From: Flammula alnicola
Taxonomy: Eukaryota > Basidiomycota > Agaricomycetes > Agaricales > Strophariaceae
DNA length: 64,000 bases
Direction of reading: 5' to 3'
Assembly: GCA_015499995.1 (NCBI GenBank)
Contig: JADNRV010000094.1
Location: 124,001-188,000 of the forward strand
Position numbers and translations under genes: made by a program. Under the pieces are notes generated by a model. It did not search any database. It had not been told where the DNA came from and saw only the letters and a list, made by a program, of their open reading frames with translations. Below are positions 53,778-62,882 of this stretch, piece by piece. Every line of letters starts with the position of its first letter. Positions within the stretch are counted from its first letter, which is position 1.

Positions 53778-54112
53778 CAGTCTGAGTGATGGATGTTGAA
53801 TGCAAACATTACAAACAACGATGGCCTTTGAAACAAACAATGGCCTGTGAAACAAAACGCGCGGAAGCATCAATCAACGCACTCGGCATGCGAAACATAA
53901 TCGACACACTCAACATGTGGAAACATGAATCGACGCACTCAGCGTGTGGAGAGATGAGGACCGACTGTCCTGGGTAACGTGCTGGAAGCACAAATACCCC
54001 AATCCGCATTGGCGGCGAGAAGAGAACGCAACCTCTTGCACGAAATGCAAAGAGGTGCTTAAGGAAGAGAAAGAAATGGGAGGGGGAAGGGACTGAGGGT
54101 ATGAAGACTCAC
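53778..54112. other. Intergenic/intron sequence, no gene seen
   Basis: Lies between the GH35 start and the end of the interrupted retroelement exon. Short repeated words (ACAATGGCCT; CGACACACTCA) at 53815-53945. A GTGAGT donor at 54112 leads into it, but no continuing exon is recognised. Confidence 0.4.
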
Positions 54113-54295
54113 GATATTAGCTACCTTTGTTGCGGTGTCGAAACGGGTAGGGAAGTCTTCTTTCTGAATGTACGAATTGACGGATGCGTGGAGTCTGGTG
54201 GCTTTGGAAAGGTGTTGGCATATCCTGAGTTTGTCGGGGGTACCGGGTTGCTGAGGTTGGACTGACACAATGAGGGGAGAGGATTGGAAGGGGCC
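54113..54295 (-). pseudogene. Downstream half of a retroelement-like exon split by the LTR retrotransposon
   Basis: Minus-strand frame PFQSSPLIVSVQPQQPG, TPDKLRICQHLSKATR, LHASVNSYIQKEDFPTRFDT and ATKVANI, to a GTGAGT donor at 54112. It continues exactly from the frame on the other side of the LTR element, where the sequence ends REETERILRG at 62883: the two halves share the 5-bp GGGCC target duplication. The RFDTATKVANI exon end belongs to a multicopy mushroom family that I believe carries reverse transcriptase and tyrosine recombinase domains; that assignment is from memory. Confidence 0.6.
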
Positions 54296-54811
54296 TGTTA
54301 CGACTAGCAAGAAACAACGTGATTGCGACGTCGAAGTCAAGCAACCAGTGATTCCTAAGTCGTGTCAAGAAGTGCTGGGATCGGATCGTTCGCACTTAGA
54401 GGCTCAGACGAGCTTAAGTGATCGTGTCTAGAGGCTCGACGAGCTTAGACGTTCGTGGCGAGGAGAGAGGCAAGACAAGAAGTCTAGATTCTCAAGAACT
54501 AGCTAAAGTACATCGTTGTGTGTCTACGATATTTATACTAGTTCTGAGTGTGCACAGACCATGATAAAGTGACTCCTTTAGAGTCGTTAGAATGGAGTCA
54601 GGAATGTGGAGGAGTCAGAATGGAGAGAGGAGAGTCCTCTCGACGATAATAGTGTCGTCGAGGATGCATAAGTATGGAAGCTATAAATAGTCCGGAACCG
54701 GGAAGGTACTCATACTAAAATAGAAAGTGTCCAGTATAGCTGGCGTACATCTAAGTGTGGGTGAAGATAAGATAAGATAAATGAAATGAAAGAAATGAAA
54801 CGGTCGTAACA
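54296..54811 (-). repeat. 3' LTR of the chromovirus
   Basis: Bounded by TGTTA...TAACA inverted ends. On the minus strand it contains TATAAATA followed 33 nt later by the inferred transcript start AGCTAGTTCTT. Compared with the other LTR it has CG where the other has CA at three places, plus one T/A difference. Confidence 0.9.
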
Positions 54812-54824
54812 TTACCCCCTTCCT
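54812..54824 (-). other. Polypurine tract
   Basis: On the minus strand AGGAAGGGGGTAA directly abuts the 3' LTR. This is the expected primer site for plus-strand DNA synthesis. Confidence 0.75.
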
Positions 54825-54845
54825 ATGTCGAGACTCCGTATCGAC

Positions 54846-55835
54846 CTAAACTTGCACCGGTTCACCGGCGGCATTGAAGTAGACTTCGATGCTGTCGCTG
54901 TCGCTGCTGGAACCCCATCGTGGGCAGTCGTTGGTGGTGTGCCCCGGGGCGTGAACATGGCAGCTTCGGCAGACATAGCGAGCACAGTTTTTCTTGACGT
55001 GGTGTGACGAGTTGCAGGCATAGCAGCGGCGATGAGAGTTGTACGTGGGGCGCTGTCGGCCTGTGATGGGTGACTGGGGCGCCGTGTGGTATGCCGAGGA
55101 TCTGGTGCGTCCGCTTCGGTTGGTAGAGGAGGAACTAGAGGGGTCTGACCTCTCGACGATAATGGTGGGGACAAACTGGACGTGGGGGGTCCTCCGAAGG
55201 GTTCTCGGCCCGGCAGGTGTACTTCCTCAAGTTGGGACGAAAGTCCTTCGTAGTTCAAACATGGCTTGGACTTGGCGTTGCAGTCCATGCCATATTGCGT
55301 TGTCGAAAGTGGTATGTGCATATGCCTGTAATCGGAGCAATTCCGCACGAAGAGAAGTGATGGTCTGGTGGGTGTTGTGGAGGATTTCCACGTCATAGGA
55401 CAATAGGGTGTTGTTTCTGACCAGACGGCGGACTTGGTCGTAGTCTTGTTCAGTGACGATCCTGTTGCGGTATTCCTCGTAGGTGATGTTGGTCTCCGTT
55501 GGAGTGGCCCAGTTGGATGCATCCGGCACAGGAGCGGCTCCCCAGCCGAAGTTGTCGGAGTCTGGGACGAGTTGAGGGATTTCGCCGTCTTCGACTTCGG
55601 CTTCAGCGGAGTTAGGACCAGGCCCCTCGGGGCGATCTGCCGCATCAGTGTTGCTACGAACTCTGTTGAATACGACCTCTATGGCCGCTCGGCGAGATTC
55701 TGGGGTGCTTGTGGCGTTCGCGGTAGTGTGGTTGCCGTCGACTGGCTCTTGGGCGGAGTTGAGTGAGGTTTCTTCAAGGGAAAGGTCCTCGGTGTTGGCA
55801 ATGATCTGATCGATAACGTTAGAGGTGGTAGACAT
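54846..55835 (-). CDS. Chromovirus extra ORF (ORF3) with two zinc knuckles, one in-frame TGA
   Basis: ATG 55835 (MSTTSNVIDQIIANTEDLSL) to TAG 54848-54846, 329 codons, interrupted only by TGA 55229-55227 in an otherwise single frame. An acidic N-terminus is followed by a helical region (YEEYRNRIVTEQDYDQVRRL, TITSLRAELLRLQAYAHTTF). Then comes a basic Ser/Arg linker and a Cys/His cluster, CYACNSSHHVKKNC (CX2CX4HX4C) with CRSCHVHAPGHTTNDC (CX2CX6HX4C). The layout (helical domain, basic linker, knuckles) is Gag-like, yet it lies downstream of pol, next to the 3' LTR. The TGA lies in the context ACT TGA GGA, compatible with a CGA to TGA change. Role unknown: a second nucleocapsid-like protein is the simplest guess. 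Confidence 0.75.
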
Positions 55836-55948
55836 GTTTGAGTAGAGTGGAATGGGGAGTTATGGTACAGAAGATACAATTTATATACTAAGGTCTCCTG
55901 GTCTGTGCGAGAGGAGGGCGGTGTCGTTTTGACTGGTTCTGAGTCGTT

Positions 55949-56584
55949 TTACTGGGTGTGTTTCCGGAATGACTTGACTAAGTCTTCGATTGACTTGTTG
56001 ATTTTTCGGAGCAGTTGGAGTGTCGGTTCCGACTGACTCTTCTTGATAGGTCGGCGACCAAAAATGAGTGGGGTCGGGTCCGGCGAGGCTGTGGAGAACC
56101 TCGAAGAAGGTTCGGGTGAGTCAGTAATGACTCGGAGTGTCGAGAGTTGGGGCAGTGTGTGTGAAGCTTGTAGTTTAGTAGGGATTCCTTTGTCGTTTAG
56201 GATTTCCTCTAGCTCCTGTCGTCTGTGTTCCATCCTCCTCGCGATCTCTCGTAAATTGTCCTCTTCCCTTTTCGCATCTCTCAATATGTCGTCTGTTTCT
56301 CGTCGAATGGGGGTCCATCCTTCTTTGAATAAGGGTGGGCATCGCGTTGAATACGGTCTAGGTGGTGGCGATGACTGGGCTCGATGAACAGAAGGGATTC
56401 GGAAATAGAATGTTGGGATCCACATGTTGTATGGAATGGTGGCTGTGCTTGATTGTGCGGTAGGCTGTGAGCGTCTAAGTTTGACGTTTCTGGTAGGGCG
56501 GGAGGTGGACTCGTTGTTTGTAAGCCGTGAGGATTTCCTGTGCATTTGCAAGCCCGCTTTCATTTTCCCAATTGGCCTCTTCAA
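55949..56584 (-). CDS. Chromovirus extra ORF (ORF-X), coiled-coil protein overlapping the end of pol
   Basis: 211-codon open frame from ATG 56584 to TGA, overlapping the last 110 bases of pol in another frame. It has a basic N-terminus (MKRPIGKMKAGLQMHRK), then a strongly helical charged segment (RRETDDILRDAKREEDNLRE, IARRMEHRRQELEEILNDKG), a Ser/Pro linker (PEPSSRFSTASPDPT) and a C-terminal helix (LLRKINKSIEDLVKSFRKH). No homology recognised. An undamaged ORF of this length between pol and ORF3 suggests it is a real gene of the element. Confidence 0.6.
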   Translation of the reverse strand: MKRPIGKMKAGLQMHRKSSRLTNNESTSRPTRNVKLRRSQPTAQSSTATIPYNMWIPTFYFRIPSVHRAQSSPPPRPYSTRCPPLFKEGWTPIRRETDDILRDAKREEDNLREIARRMEHRRQELEEILNDKGIPTKLQASHTLPQLSTLRVITDSPEPSSRFSTASPDPTPLIFGRRPIKKSQSEPTLQLLRKINKSIEDLVKSFRKHTQ

Positions 56585-59500
56585 CCGAATAGCCTTTCCA
56601 TTTGATGAGGAATCGGTATCGGCCGTTTCGGAGTTTCTCGTGGTTCAGGATTGAGTCGACTTCATATTCTTCTTCTCCGTCGATGAGATCCGGAGGAGGC
56701 TGTGTGAAATTCTTCCCATGAATCTCATTTTCCACATAAGGCATCAAGAGGACAGCGTGGAAGACGTCGTGAATTCTCCAGTGTTTCGGGAGTTGGAGTC
56801 GATAGGTTAGGGGTCCCAGAACGTCTTTGATCAAAAATGGTCCTTCCCGTTTAGGTGCCATCTTTTTGTTGTAACATGTCTTGAGATTTCGTGAATCCAA
56901 CCAGACTCTTTGTCCTTTCTTGAAGGGGACGAATCTCGATTGGCGACGTTCGGCTATTCTTGCTCGGGCTAGTTCATGTGCCGCAAGTGCTTCTTCTCGA
57001 TCTTTGATTAACTGCTTCATTCGGTCTTCAACGGCGGGAAACTTCGTGTTTTCGAATGAAGTGGGAATGGAGATTGGTAAATACCCCATTTGTAGTTCAA
57101 ACGGGGTTCTCTGTCTGTCCGCATGTCGCCGATCATTGTGCGTGAATTCCAAAGTGCTGATGGAGTCGAGCCAAGTGTCTGGATTTGATGAGCAGTATAT
57201 GGAGATATATGCTTCAATTTCTTGGTTAAGACGTTCTGTAGCACCATCCGACTGCGGGTGATAGGCGGTGGTCAATTTGGATTTGATGCCAAGGAGCTTC
57301 AGAAGTTCTCGGAAGGCTTTTGCCGCAAATTGAGGGCCACGGTCAGACCTGAGGCTGTCAGGTAGTCCGAATCTTCTGTATAGATTGTCCAAGAGTAGGC
57401 GTCCGGTTTCTTCTTGTGTGACCGAAGTGGAGCAAGGAATGGTAATTACCCCCCCTGTAAGACCATGGTCGACCACGACCAGTACAGCATCTTTCCCGTC
57501 GATCGCGGGCAATCCAGTGATGAAATCCATCGTTGGATCAGCAAAGGGTCGTTTCGAGTGAGCGGTTTCCTGTGCAATTAATGCCGGGTGTGACGGATTT
57601 CTGTTGATCTTGAATTGTTGACAGATTCCGCATCCTTTCACGTAGGATTTCACGAAGGTTCGCATGCCGGGCCACCAGTAATGTTCCCGAATAGCATTAT
57701 ATGTTTCAAGTTCGCCCGGGTGTCCTGCTGTCAGAGGTTCGTGATATTTTTCCACGATTTCGCGTCGCAGCGATTGACTATTAGGGATATAGTTTTTCCC
57801 TTTATAGAACAACAATTGTTTTCCATCGTGTTCGGCAGTGGTCCAGTCCTGTAGTCCTTTCTGTAGGCTCCGTGGTCCATCCTCCAGCAGTATTCTGAGC
57901 GCTTCTGCTGCTTCGGCGTCGAGGTTCGGAGAATTGGCAATCTTTTCTTGCAATTCAAGGTCTATGAGGTTTACGAAGAGCCCTTCGGGCAGGAGTGTCA
58001 TGTCGTCGTTATCTGTATCGTCATCTGGGATATGGTCTGGCCGTCGTGATAGTGCGTCGGATTGGACCATTTTAGTTCCTGCTTGGTGGACCAGTTTGAT
58101 GTCATATTCTGACAGGAATAGAGACCAGCGCGCTTGTCGTCTGTTCAGTTTCTGGGCAGAACGGAAGTAGGTCAGGTTCTTGTGGTCCGATAGGATAGTA
58201 GTCGTGAATGGTGATCCTTGGATATAGTGTCTCCACTCTTGCATGGCTCGGATGATCGCCAGGAGTTCTCTGTCGTAGATTTCATAGTTCCGTTCGGCTG
58301 GTGAAAAGGTCTTCGAGATGAATGCACAAGGGTGTCTGGAGCCGTTTGTGTCCAACTGCGATAGCACGGCACCAGATGCATACTTCGAAGCGTCGCATTC
58401 TATCTGGAATGGTTTGGTCGTGTCTGGCATTAACAGTACGGGTTCCTCAGTGAATCGTTTCTTCAAGGTATCAAAGGCCTTCTGTGCCACCTCCATCCAT
58501 TCAAAGGGTTGGTCCTTCTTCAATAGTTCGTTCATTGAACGAGCTATTTCAGAATAGGCTCTGATGAATTTTCGGTAGAAGTTTCCGAATCCGAGGAATG
58601 ATCGAACTTGTTTGAGTGTTTTCGGTATTGGCCAGTCTGCGATTCCCTTGAGTTTGGCTGAGTCCATTCGGATCTGTCCTTCCTCAATGATCATGCCCAG
58701 GTATTCCATCGTCGGGAGTTCAAAGAAGCATTTCTCAGGTTTCAGGAATAAGTCGTTTTCTCGTAGGCGTTGCAGGACCCTTCTGGTGTATGTGTGCAGT
58801 CGTTCCTTGTCTGATGAAAAGAGCAAGATGTCGTCCATATAGATGATTATCCAATATTCAATGTGCGTTTCGGAGGTCATGTCCTTGAAAATATCGTCCA
58901 TCATGGACTGGAAGGTCGCCGGGGAGTTGCACATGCCAAAGAACATGACCGTCGGTTCGAACAATCCTTTGTTGGTTTTGAACGCTGCTTTCCATTGGTC
59001 CCCTTCTCTAATTCGGACATTGTTGTAGCCCCAACGAACATCTAGTTTGGTGAAATATTTGGCCCCTTTCAGTTTGTCCATTAGTTCAGGGATAAGTGGG
59101 AGAGGGTAGGCATTCTTGATCGTCCAATCGTTCAGAAATCGGTAATCTTGGCAGGGTCTCAGGCTTCCGTCTTTCTTCGTAGTGAAGAAAAAAGGAGACG
59201 CCATCGGGGATTCAGATGGTCGTATATAGCCTTTGTCCAGGTTTTCTTTTAAGAATTCACCAAGTTTTATGTCCTCGGTAGGGGAGAGGGCATAGGTTTT
59301 GAATGATTTCGGTTCGAAACCTTCCTTCATCTCGATCTTGTGGTCCCAAGATCTGGATTCAGGAAAGCGAGCGGCTGCTTTCTTGTCGAAGATGTCCAAG
59401 TATTCATGGTACTCTGCCGGTATCATCTCTTCCAGGGTTTTCTCTTCTTTTGGTTTTTCTTGGGCAAAGGCAAAGGTTTGCGCTTGGGTTGTTTTGGCAT

Positions 59501-60167
59501 TGATCCAAGTCTCCTTTGTTTCTTCGGTAAGTTCGCCGTCGATGAAGGAAATTACCAGGTCATTCGTGGTGTCCGTTTCCGTGTGGGGTTCGTCCGGGGT
59601 TACCTCGACAGTCCTCTTCAATACGGGAGTAAACTCCGCGTACGTGGGGCTCCTGTCGTGTTCTGGATCAGTCCTCCGCTCGTCAAGATGTAGGTCTGTT
59701 TCGTCCGATGAAGGGGTGAAGCCTCTTTGTGGTTCCTTTGCTGGTTTGGTCCTAAGGAGTCGAATGAATACGTCCCTAAATTTGCGAAGAGAGTTCTTAA
59801 TTTTCTCTCTCCAGGTTAGAGTTCCCTGTTCCCAGTCAATGTTCGGGTTTTGTTTTCGGAGCCAAGGGAAGCCCAGAATAATCTTCTGCTTTCCGAGGCC
59901 GGTGACTAAAAGTCGGGTCGGGTCCGTTCTTCCATTGATGGTGAGGTCGATGACGACATAGTATGATATCATTCCTTCCTTGTTAGGTGTTCCGTCCACA
60001 TTCTTGGCCTTGATCGGTCTCCAAAGCCGTCGTAGTTTCAGTCCAAGAGAGTTCGCAAATTGCTGGTGGATGAATTGTCCGCCAGCGCCTGAGTCCAAGA
60101 GGGCGGTGGTTCCAATGATTTTTCTACCATTCTGACTTTCACACGAGAGAGAGCATGGTAATTGCAT
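56475..60167 (-). CDS. pol: Chromovirus pol polyprotein (PR-RT-RNaseH-IN-chromodomain)
   Basis: Open frame of 1230 codons from ATG 60167. Domains: aspartic protease ALLDSGA (D25); reverse transcriptase about 290-500 with LRPCQDYRFLND and YMDD (443-446); RNase H about 580-705 (IECDASKYASGAVL, YDRELLAIIRAMQEWRHYIQ); integrase zinc-binding H816, H829, C846, C849; integrase core D881, D942, E978 (35 residues between the last two, SDRGPQF and HPQSDGATERLNQE); GPY-like region near 1110 (REGPFLIKDVLGPLTYRLQL); C-terminal chromodomain about 1165-1220 (EEYEVDSILNHEK, FLIKWKGYS, ANWENE) with candidate cage residues Y1168, W1190 and Y1193. The chromodomain would direct integration to modified histone tails. 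No lesions seen. Pol is in a different frame from gag, about 80 nt downstream, so it needs its own expression mechanism. Confidence 0.95.
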   Translation of the reverse strand: MQLPCSLSCESQNGRKIIGTTALLDSGAGGQFIHQQFANSLGLKLRRLWRPIKAKNVDGTPNKEGMISYYVVIDLTINGRTDPTRLLVTGLGKQKIILGFPWLRKQNPNIDWEQGTLTWREKIKNSLRKFRDVFIRLLRTKPAKEPQRGFTPSSDETDLHLDERRTDPEHDRSPTYAEFTPVLKRTVEVTPDEPHTETDTTNDLVISFIDGELTEETKETWINAKTTQAQTFAFAQEKPKEEKTLEEMIPAEYHEYLDIFDKKAAARFPESRSWDHKIEMKEGFEPKSFKTYALSPTEDIKLGEFLKENLDKGYIRPSESPMASPFFFTTKKDGSLRPCQDYRFLNDWTIKNAYPLPLIPELMDKLKGAKYFTKLDVRWGYNNVRIREGDQWKAAFKTNKGLFEPTVMFFGMCNSPATFQSMMDDIFKDMTSETHIEYWIIIYMDDILLFSSDKERLHTYTRRVLQRLRENDLFLKPEKCFFELPTMEYLGMIIEEGQIRMDSAKLKGIADWPIPKTLKQVRSFLGFGNFYRKFIRAYSEIARSMNELLKKDQPFEWMEVAQKAFDTLKKRFTEEPVLLMPDTTKPFQIECDASKYASGAVLSQLDTNGSRHPCAFISKTFSPAERNYEIYDRELLAIIRAMQEWRHYIQGSPFTTTILSDHKNLTYFRSAQKLNRRQARWSLFLSEYDIKLVHQAGTKMVQSDALSRRPDHIPDDDTDNDDMTLLPEGLFVNLIDLELQEKIANSPNLDAEAAEALRILLEDGPRSLQKGLQDWTTAEHDGKQLLFYKGKNYIPNSQSLRREIVEKYHEPLTAGHPGELETYNAIREHYWWPGMRTFVKSYVKGCGICQQFKINRNPSHPALIAQETAHSKRPFADPTMDFITGLPAIDGKDAVLVVVDHGLTGGVITIPCSTSVTQEETGRLLLDNLYRRFGLPDSLRSDRGPQFAAKAFRELLKLLGIKSKLTTAYHPQSDGATERLNQEIEAYISIYCSSNPDTWLDSISTLEFTHNDRRHADRQRTPFELQMGYLPISIPTSFENTKFPAVEDRMKQLIKDREEALAAHELARARIAERRQSRFVPFKKGQRVWLDSRNLKTCYNKKMAPKREGPFLIKDVLGPLTYRLQLPKHWRIHDVFHAVLLMPYVENEIHGKNFTQPPPDLIDGEEEYEVDSILNHEKLRNGRYRFLIKWKGYSVEEANWENESGLANAQEILTAYKQRVHLPPYQKRQT

Positions 60168-60247
60168 GGTTTGATTCTCGATCTTGGCTACTAATACAGA
60201 ATGAATAGAAAGATAGGGAGAGACTGACGTTGGGCGGCGTCTCCCTA

Positions 60248-61621
60248 TTAAAAACCCTCGCGTCCTTCAGCCAAGTCATCCAGGCAGGCATCTTTTTCTT
60301 CGGTATCCAATTCCTCGATGAGCGAACGGATGTGGGCACTGGTCTGCCTACCAGTGAGTTTCTTCTTCGGTGGGTCATATCGTTTTTGTTGGTTCGTCGG
60401 GTTCTGTCTCCCCTTCTTTTTCGGGCAGTCGCGCGCCATGTGGCCGGGTTCCCTGCAGTAGAAGCAGGATCCTGTTCTGAGGAGTTCCTTTCGTTCGTCG
60501 GTCGTCATCGCGTCGACGTCCATCGCATCAGGGTCACGCGGTCGGTACGAGAATGGGCGTCTCGTGGGTTTCGGTTCGTATCTTGGCTTCTGATACCCAG
60601 AGTTCTGTCTGGCGTATCTCTTCTCAATTGTGTCGGCGATCTTCATGTTCGTTTCACGGTCTTTCGCTTTGTCGTACCATCCTTGGAGAGTAGTTGGTCA
60701 GGTCTCGAGACGCATGACTTCTTTCAACAACTCTGTCCTAAGGGATTTTCGGAACAGGTCGATTAAAATCGACGGGTCAGAGATCCCAGTCTTCTTGACC
60801 AGGATCTTGAAGTTCGTGATGTGTTCTTCTAAGGGTGCCTTCCCTTGTCGGATCGCATATAACTGTTCGAGGGAGTTACCCTTCAGGTCGGTGATCTCGT
60901 AGTCTTTGTCAAGTTGGTCAATAAAGGCATCCCAGGTTCCAAGGTCTAGCACCGCATTGGTTGCTGGAGTCGTTCCAACCGCGGGAGCGGCGGCAGTGTA
61001 GTGGGAGTCATAGAACTCTTCAGCCCAATTAGATGAGGCTTCTCCTCTCATGAAGGAGAGAACGAAGACGATCTTCTTCTCGTCTGTGTCGTAGATGGCG
61101 GAATTGATCTTTAGGTAAAGCATCACCGTCTTCTTCCAAGAGGCATATTTTTCAATATCGCCATCAAAGTCCTGGGGTCGGTTCAAGTTTATTTCTTTCG
61201 GGGTAGGATTAGCCATGGGAGGAGCGGTCTGTTGACCTGGGTGGTTCGGGGGAGGTGGAGGTGGAGGTGGAGGTGGACCTTGCGGTTGTCTCGAGGGTTG
61301 TCGCCCTGGTGGTGGGGAGAGTTCTTCCGAAGAACTAGGAGGGTCAGGAGGAGGTTCGGAAGGTGCGTGGTGATCATGGAGGCCTTCGTCTTCGAGATCC
61401 GAGAAGGAGGGAAGTTGGACCGGAGTTCTGGATCTGGAAGAAGTGAAAAAGCTAGCGGATAGTGGATCTGCTGCTTCTTCTAAGGTTTCGGTGGGCTCGC
61501 GGGATGGGGCGCTGGTGGTAGATGGTTCAGGTTCAGGAGTGGCTGCAACAAGGAGCTGTTCTCGGGTGGCTGATCGAGTTACTCGTGACCTAGCTTGCGA
61601 AGCTACTGTCAGTCGAGTCAC
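60248..61621 (-). CDS. gag: Chromovirus gag polyprotein, one in-frame TGA
   Basis: ATG 61621 to TAA 60250-60248, one frame interrupted by TGA 60700-60698. Proline-rich N-terminus, then a Ty3-type capsid region (PQDFDGDIEKYASWKKTVML, FVLSFMRGEASSNWAEEFY, WDAFIDQLDKDYEITDL, LEQLYAIRQGKAPLEEHITN, FKILVKKTG, LIDLFRKSLRTELLKEVMRL). After the stop come GWYDKAKDRETNMKIADTIE, a basic segment and one CCHC knuckle, CFYCREPGHMARDC. The context ACC TGA CCA suggests CGA to TGA. Without readthrough the product would lack the nucleocapsid knuckle. Confidence 0.9.
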
Positions 61622-61730
61622 TGAAGGCTTCGGAGGCGTTGTGCAGGCTCGGACTCCGAGGAGCCCTACTGCGACGAGTGTCGAGGTTCGAAGGGTAGTC
61701 GACCACTAGATAGTGGTGGAAAGGAGTAGA

Positions 61731-61741
61731 AGCTAGTTCTT
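61731..61741 (-). other. Self-primer-binding site of the chromovirus (11 nt)
   Basis: On the minus strand AAGAACTAGCT lies one base inside the 5' LTR boundary. It is the exact reverse complement of AGCTAGTTCTT at 61951-61941 within the LTR, at the position expected for the transcript's 5' end. I see no match to a familiar tRNA 3' end. Confidence 0.75.
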
Positions 61742-61940
61742 TTGTTACGACTAGCAAGAAACAACATGATTGCGACGTCGAAGTCAAGCAACCAGTGATT
61801 CCTAAGTCGTGTCAAGAAGTGCTGGGATCGGATCGTTCGCACTTAGAGGCTCAGACGAGCTTAAGTGATCGTGTCTAGAGGCTCGACGAGCTTAGACGTT
61901 CGTGGCGAGGAGAGAGGCAAGACAAGAAGTCTAGATTCTC

Positions 61941-61984
61941 AAGAACTAGCTAAAGTACATCATTGTGTGTCTACGATATTTATA
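61941..61984 (-). promoter_or_regulatory. LTR core promoter: TATA box and inferred transcript start
   Basis: Minus strand: TATAAATA starts at 61984 and AGCTAGTTCTTGAG starts at 61951, 33 nt downstream. The start site is inferred from TATA spacing and from complementarity of its first 11 nt to the primer-binding site. Confidence 0.65.
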
Positions 61985-62081
61985 CTAGTTCTGAGTGTGC
62001 ACAGACCATGATAAAGTGACTCCTTTAGAGTCGTTAGAATGGAGTCAGGAATGTGGAGGAGTCAGAATGGAGAGAGGAGAG

Positions 62082-62697
62082 TAGTGTTTTGAAGTCCGGT
62101 CCAGTCCGGTCTTTTGGCCCCCAGGGACATAGACCGAGACCGAGACCGGTCCATATACATCCCAAGATGTCAAAAAACCGGACTGGACCGATTCAGACCG
62201 GTCTACGTCGGTCTTTTGCAGTCTTGGACCGGTCTGAACCAGATTCCGGTCTTAACCAGTTTTAACCGGTCTGAGACCGGTTTTTCGATGCAAACCACCA
62301 GTAATTTGATATATATGTATCAGTAATATTTGTAGACATGATATATACCTTGAAATTGAGCCCTGGAACGTTAAATTTCGTTGAGAATTGACTGTTCTAC
62401 ACTAATATTCCGCATTTTCTACTCTTTTAGACACTTTTTGACTGTTTTATTTATTTCTCAGCCAAAACTTTACCAATCTGGATGCCCTTGGGGCCGATTT
62501 GAAGGGATAAATCAGGGCTAAAAAGTAGCCGGTTCAGACCGGTCTTAACCGCAAAGACCGGTCCACCGAGACCGGTCTTTTTGCGGTCTTTGATTCTCAA
62601 AAATCAAAAGACCGGACTGCTGGTCCGGTCTTTTTGCGGTCCAGTCCGGTCTGGTTGCGGTCTTTTTCCAGTCCCAAGACTGGACCTTTAAACACTA
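62082..62697. mobile_element. hAT-type MITE rich in GACCGGTC motifs
   Basis: 616 bp, ends TAGTGTTT ... AAACACTA (extended inverted repeat TAGTGTTTTGAAGTCC versus TAGTGTTTAAAGGTCC), flanked by the 8-bp direct repeat GAGGAGAG (62074-62081 and 62698-62705). TAGNG ends with 8-bp duplications are the hAT hallmark. No coding capacity. Both subterminal regions are packed with ACCGGTC/GACCGGT/CCGGTCTT words in both orientations, which can pair with each other and may be transposase-binding sites. The empty site is visible in the other LTR. Confidence 0.9.
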
Positions 62698-62882
62698 GAG
62701 GAGAGTCCTCTCGACGATAATAGTGTCGTCGAGGATGCATAAGTATGGAAGCTATAAATAGTCCGGAACCGGGAAGGTACTCATACTAAAATAGAAAGTG
62801 TCCAGTATAGCTGGCATACATCTAAGTGTGGGTGAAGATAAGATAAGATAAAAGAAATGAAAGAAATGAAACGGTCGTAACA

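Larger units (their letters stand above)
54296..62882 (-). mobile_element. Full-length chromodomain Ty3/gypsy (chromovirus) LTR retrotransposon, Tf1/sushi-like
   Basis: 516-bp LTRs (54296-54811 and 61743-62882, the latter enlarged by a nested 624-bp insertion including its duplication) begin TGTTACGACT and end GTCGTAACA. They are flanked by the 5-bp target duplication GGGCC (54291-54295 and 62883-62887). Coding is on the minus strand: gag, pol with chromodomain, then two more ORFs. The LTRs differ at four positions by my alignment, so insertion is recent. Gag and the last ORF each have one TGA; pol is open. Primer-binding site and polypurine tract are described separately. Confidence 0.95.
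61743..62882 (-). repeat. 5' LTR of the chromovirus, with nested MITE
   Basis: Same sequence as the 3' LTR apart from four substitutions and the 616-bp MITE plus its 8-bp duplication at 62082-62705. The insertion is in U3, about 100 bp upstream of the TATA box. Confidence 0.95.

Noticed and set aside
54812..55645. 277-codon ORF overlapping ORF3 in another frame
   Set aside because: Lacks the Cys/His knuckles and is Pro/Thr-rich by frame shift; the alternative frame has two ordered zinc knuckles and is open except for one TGA.
59299..59961. 220-codon plus-strand ORF inside pol
   Set aside because: Antisense shadow of the pol reading frame; no independent features.
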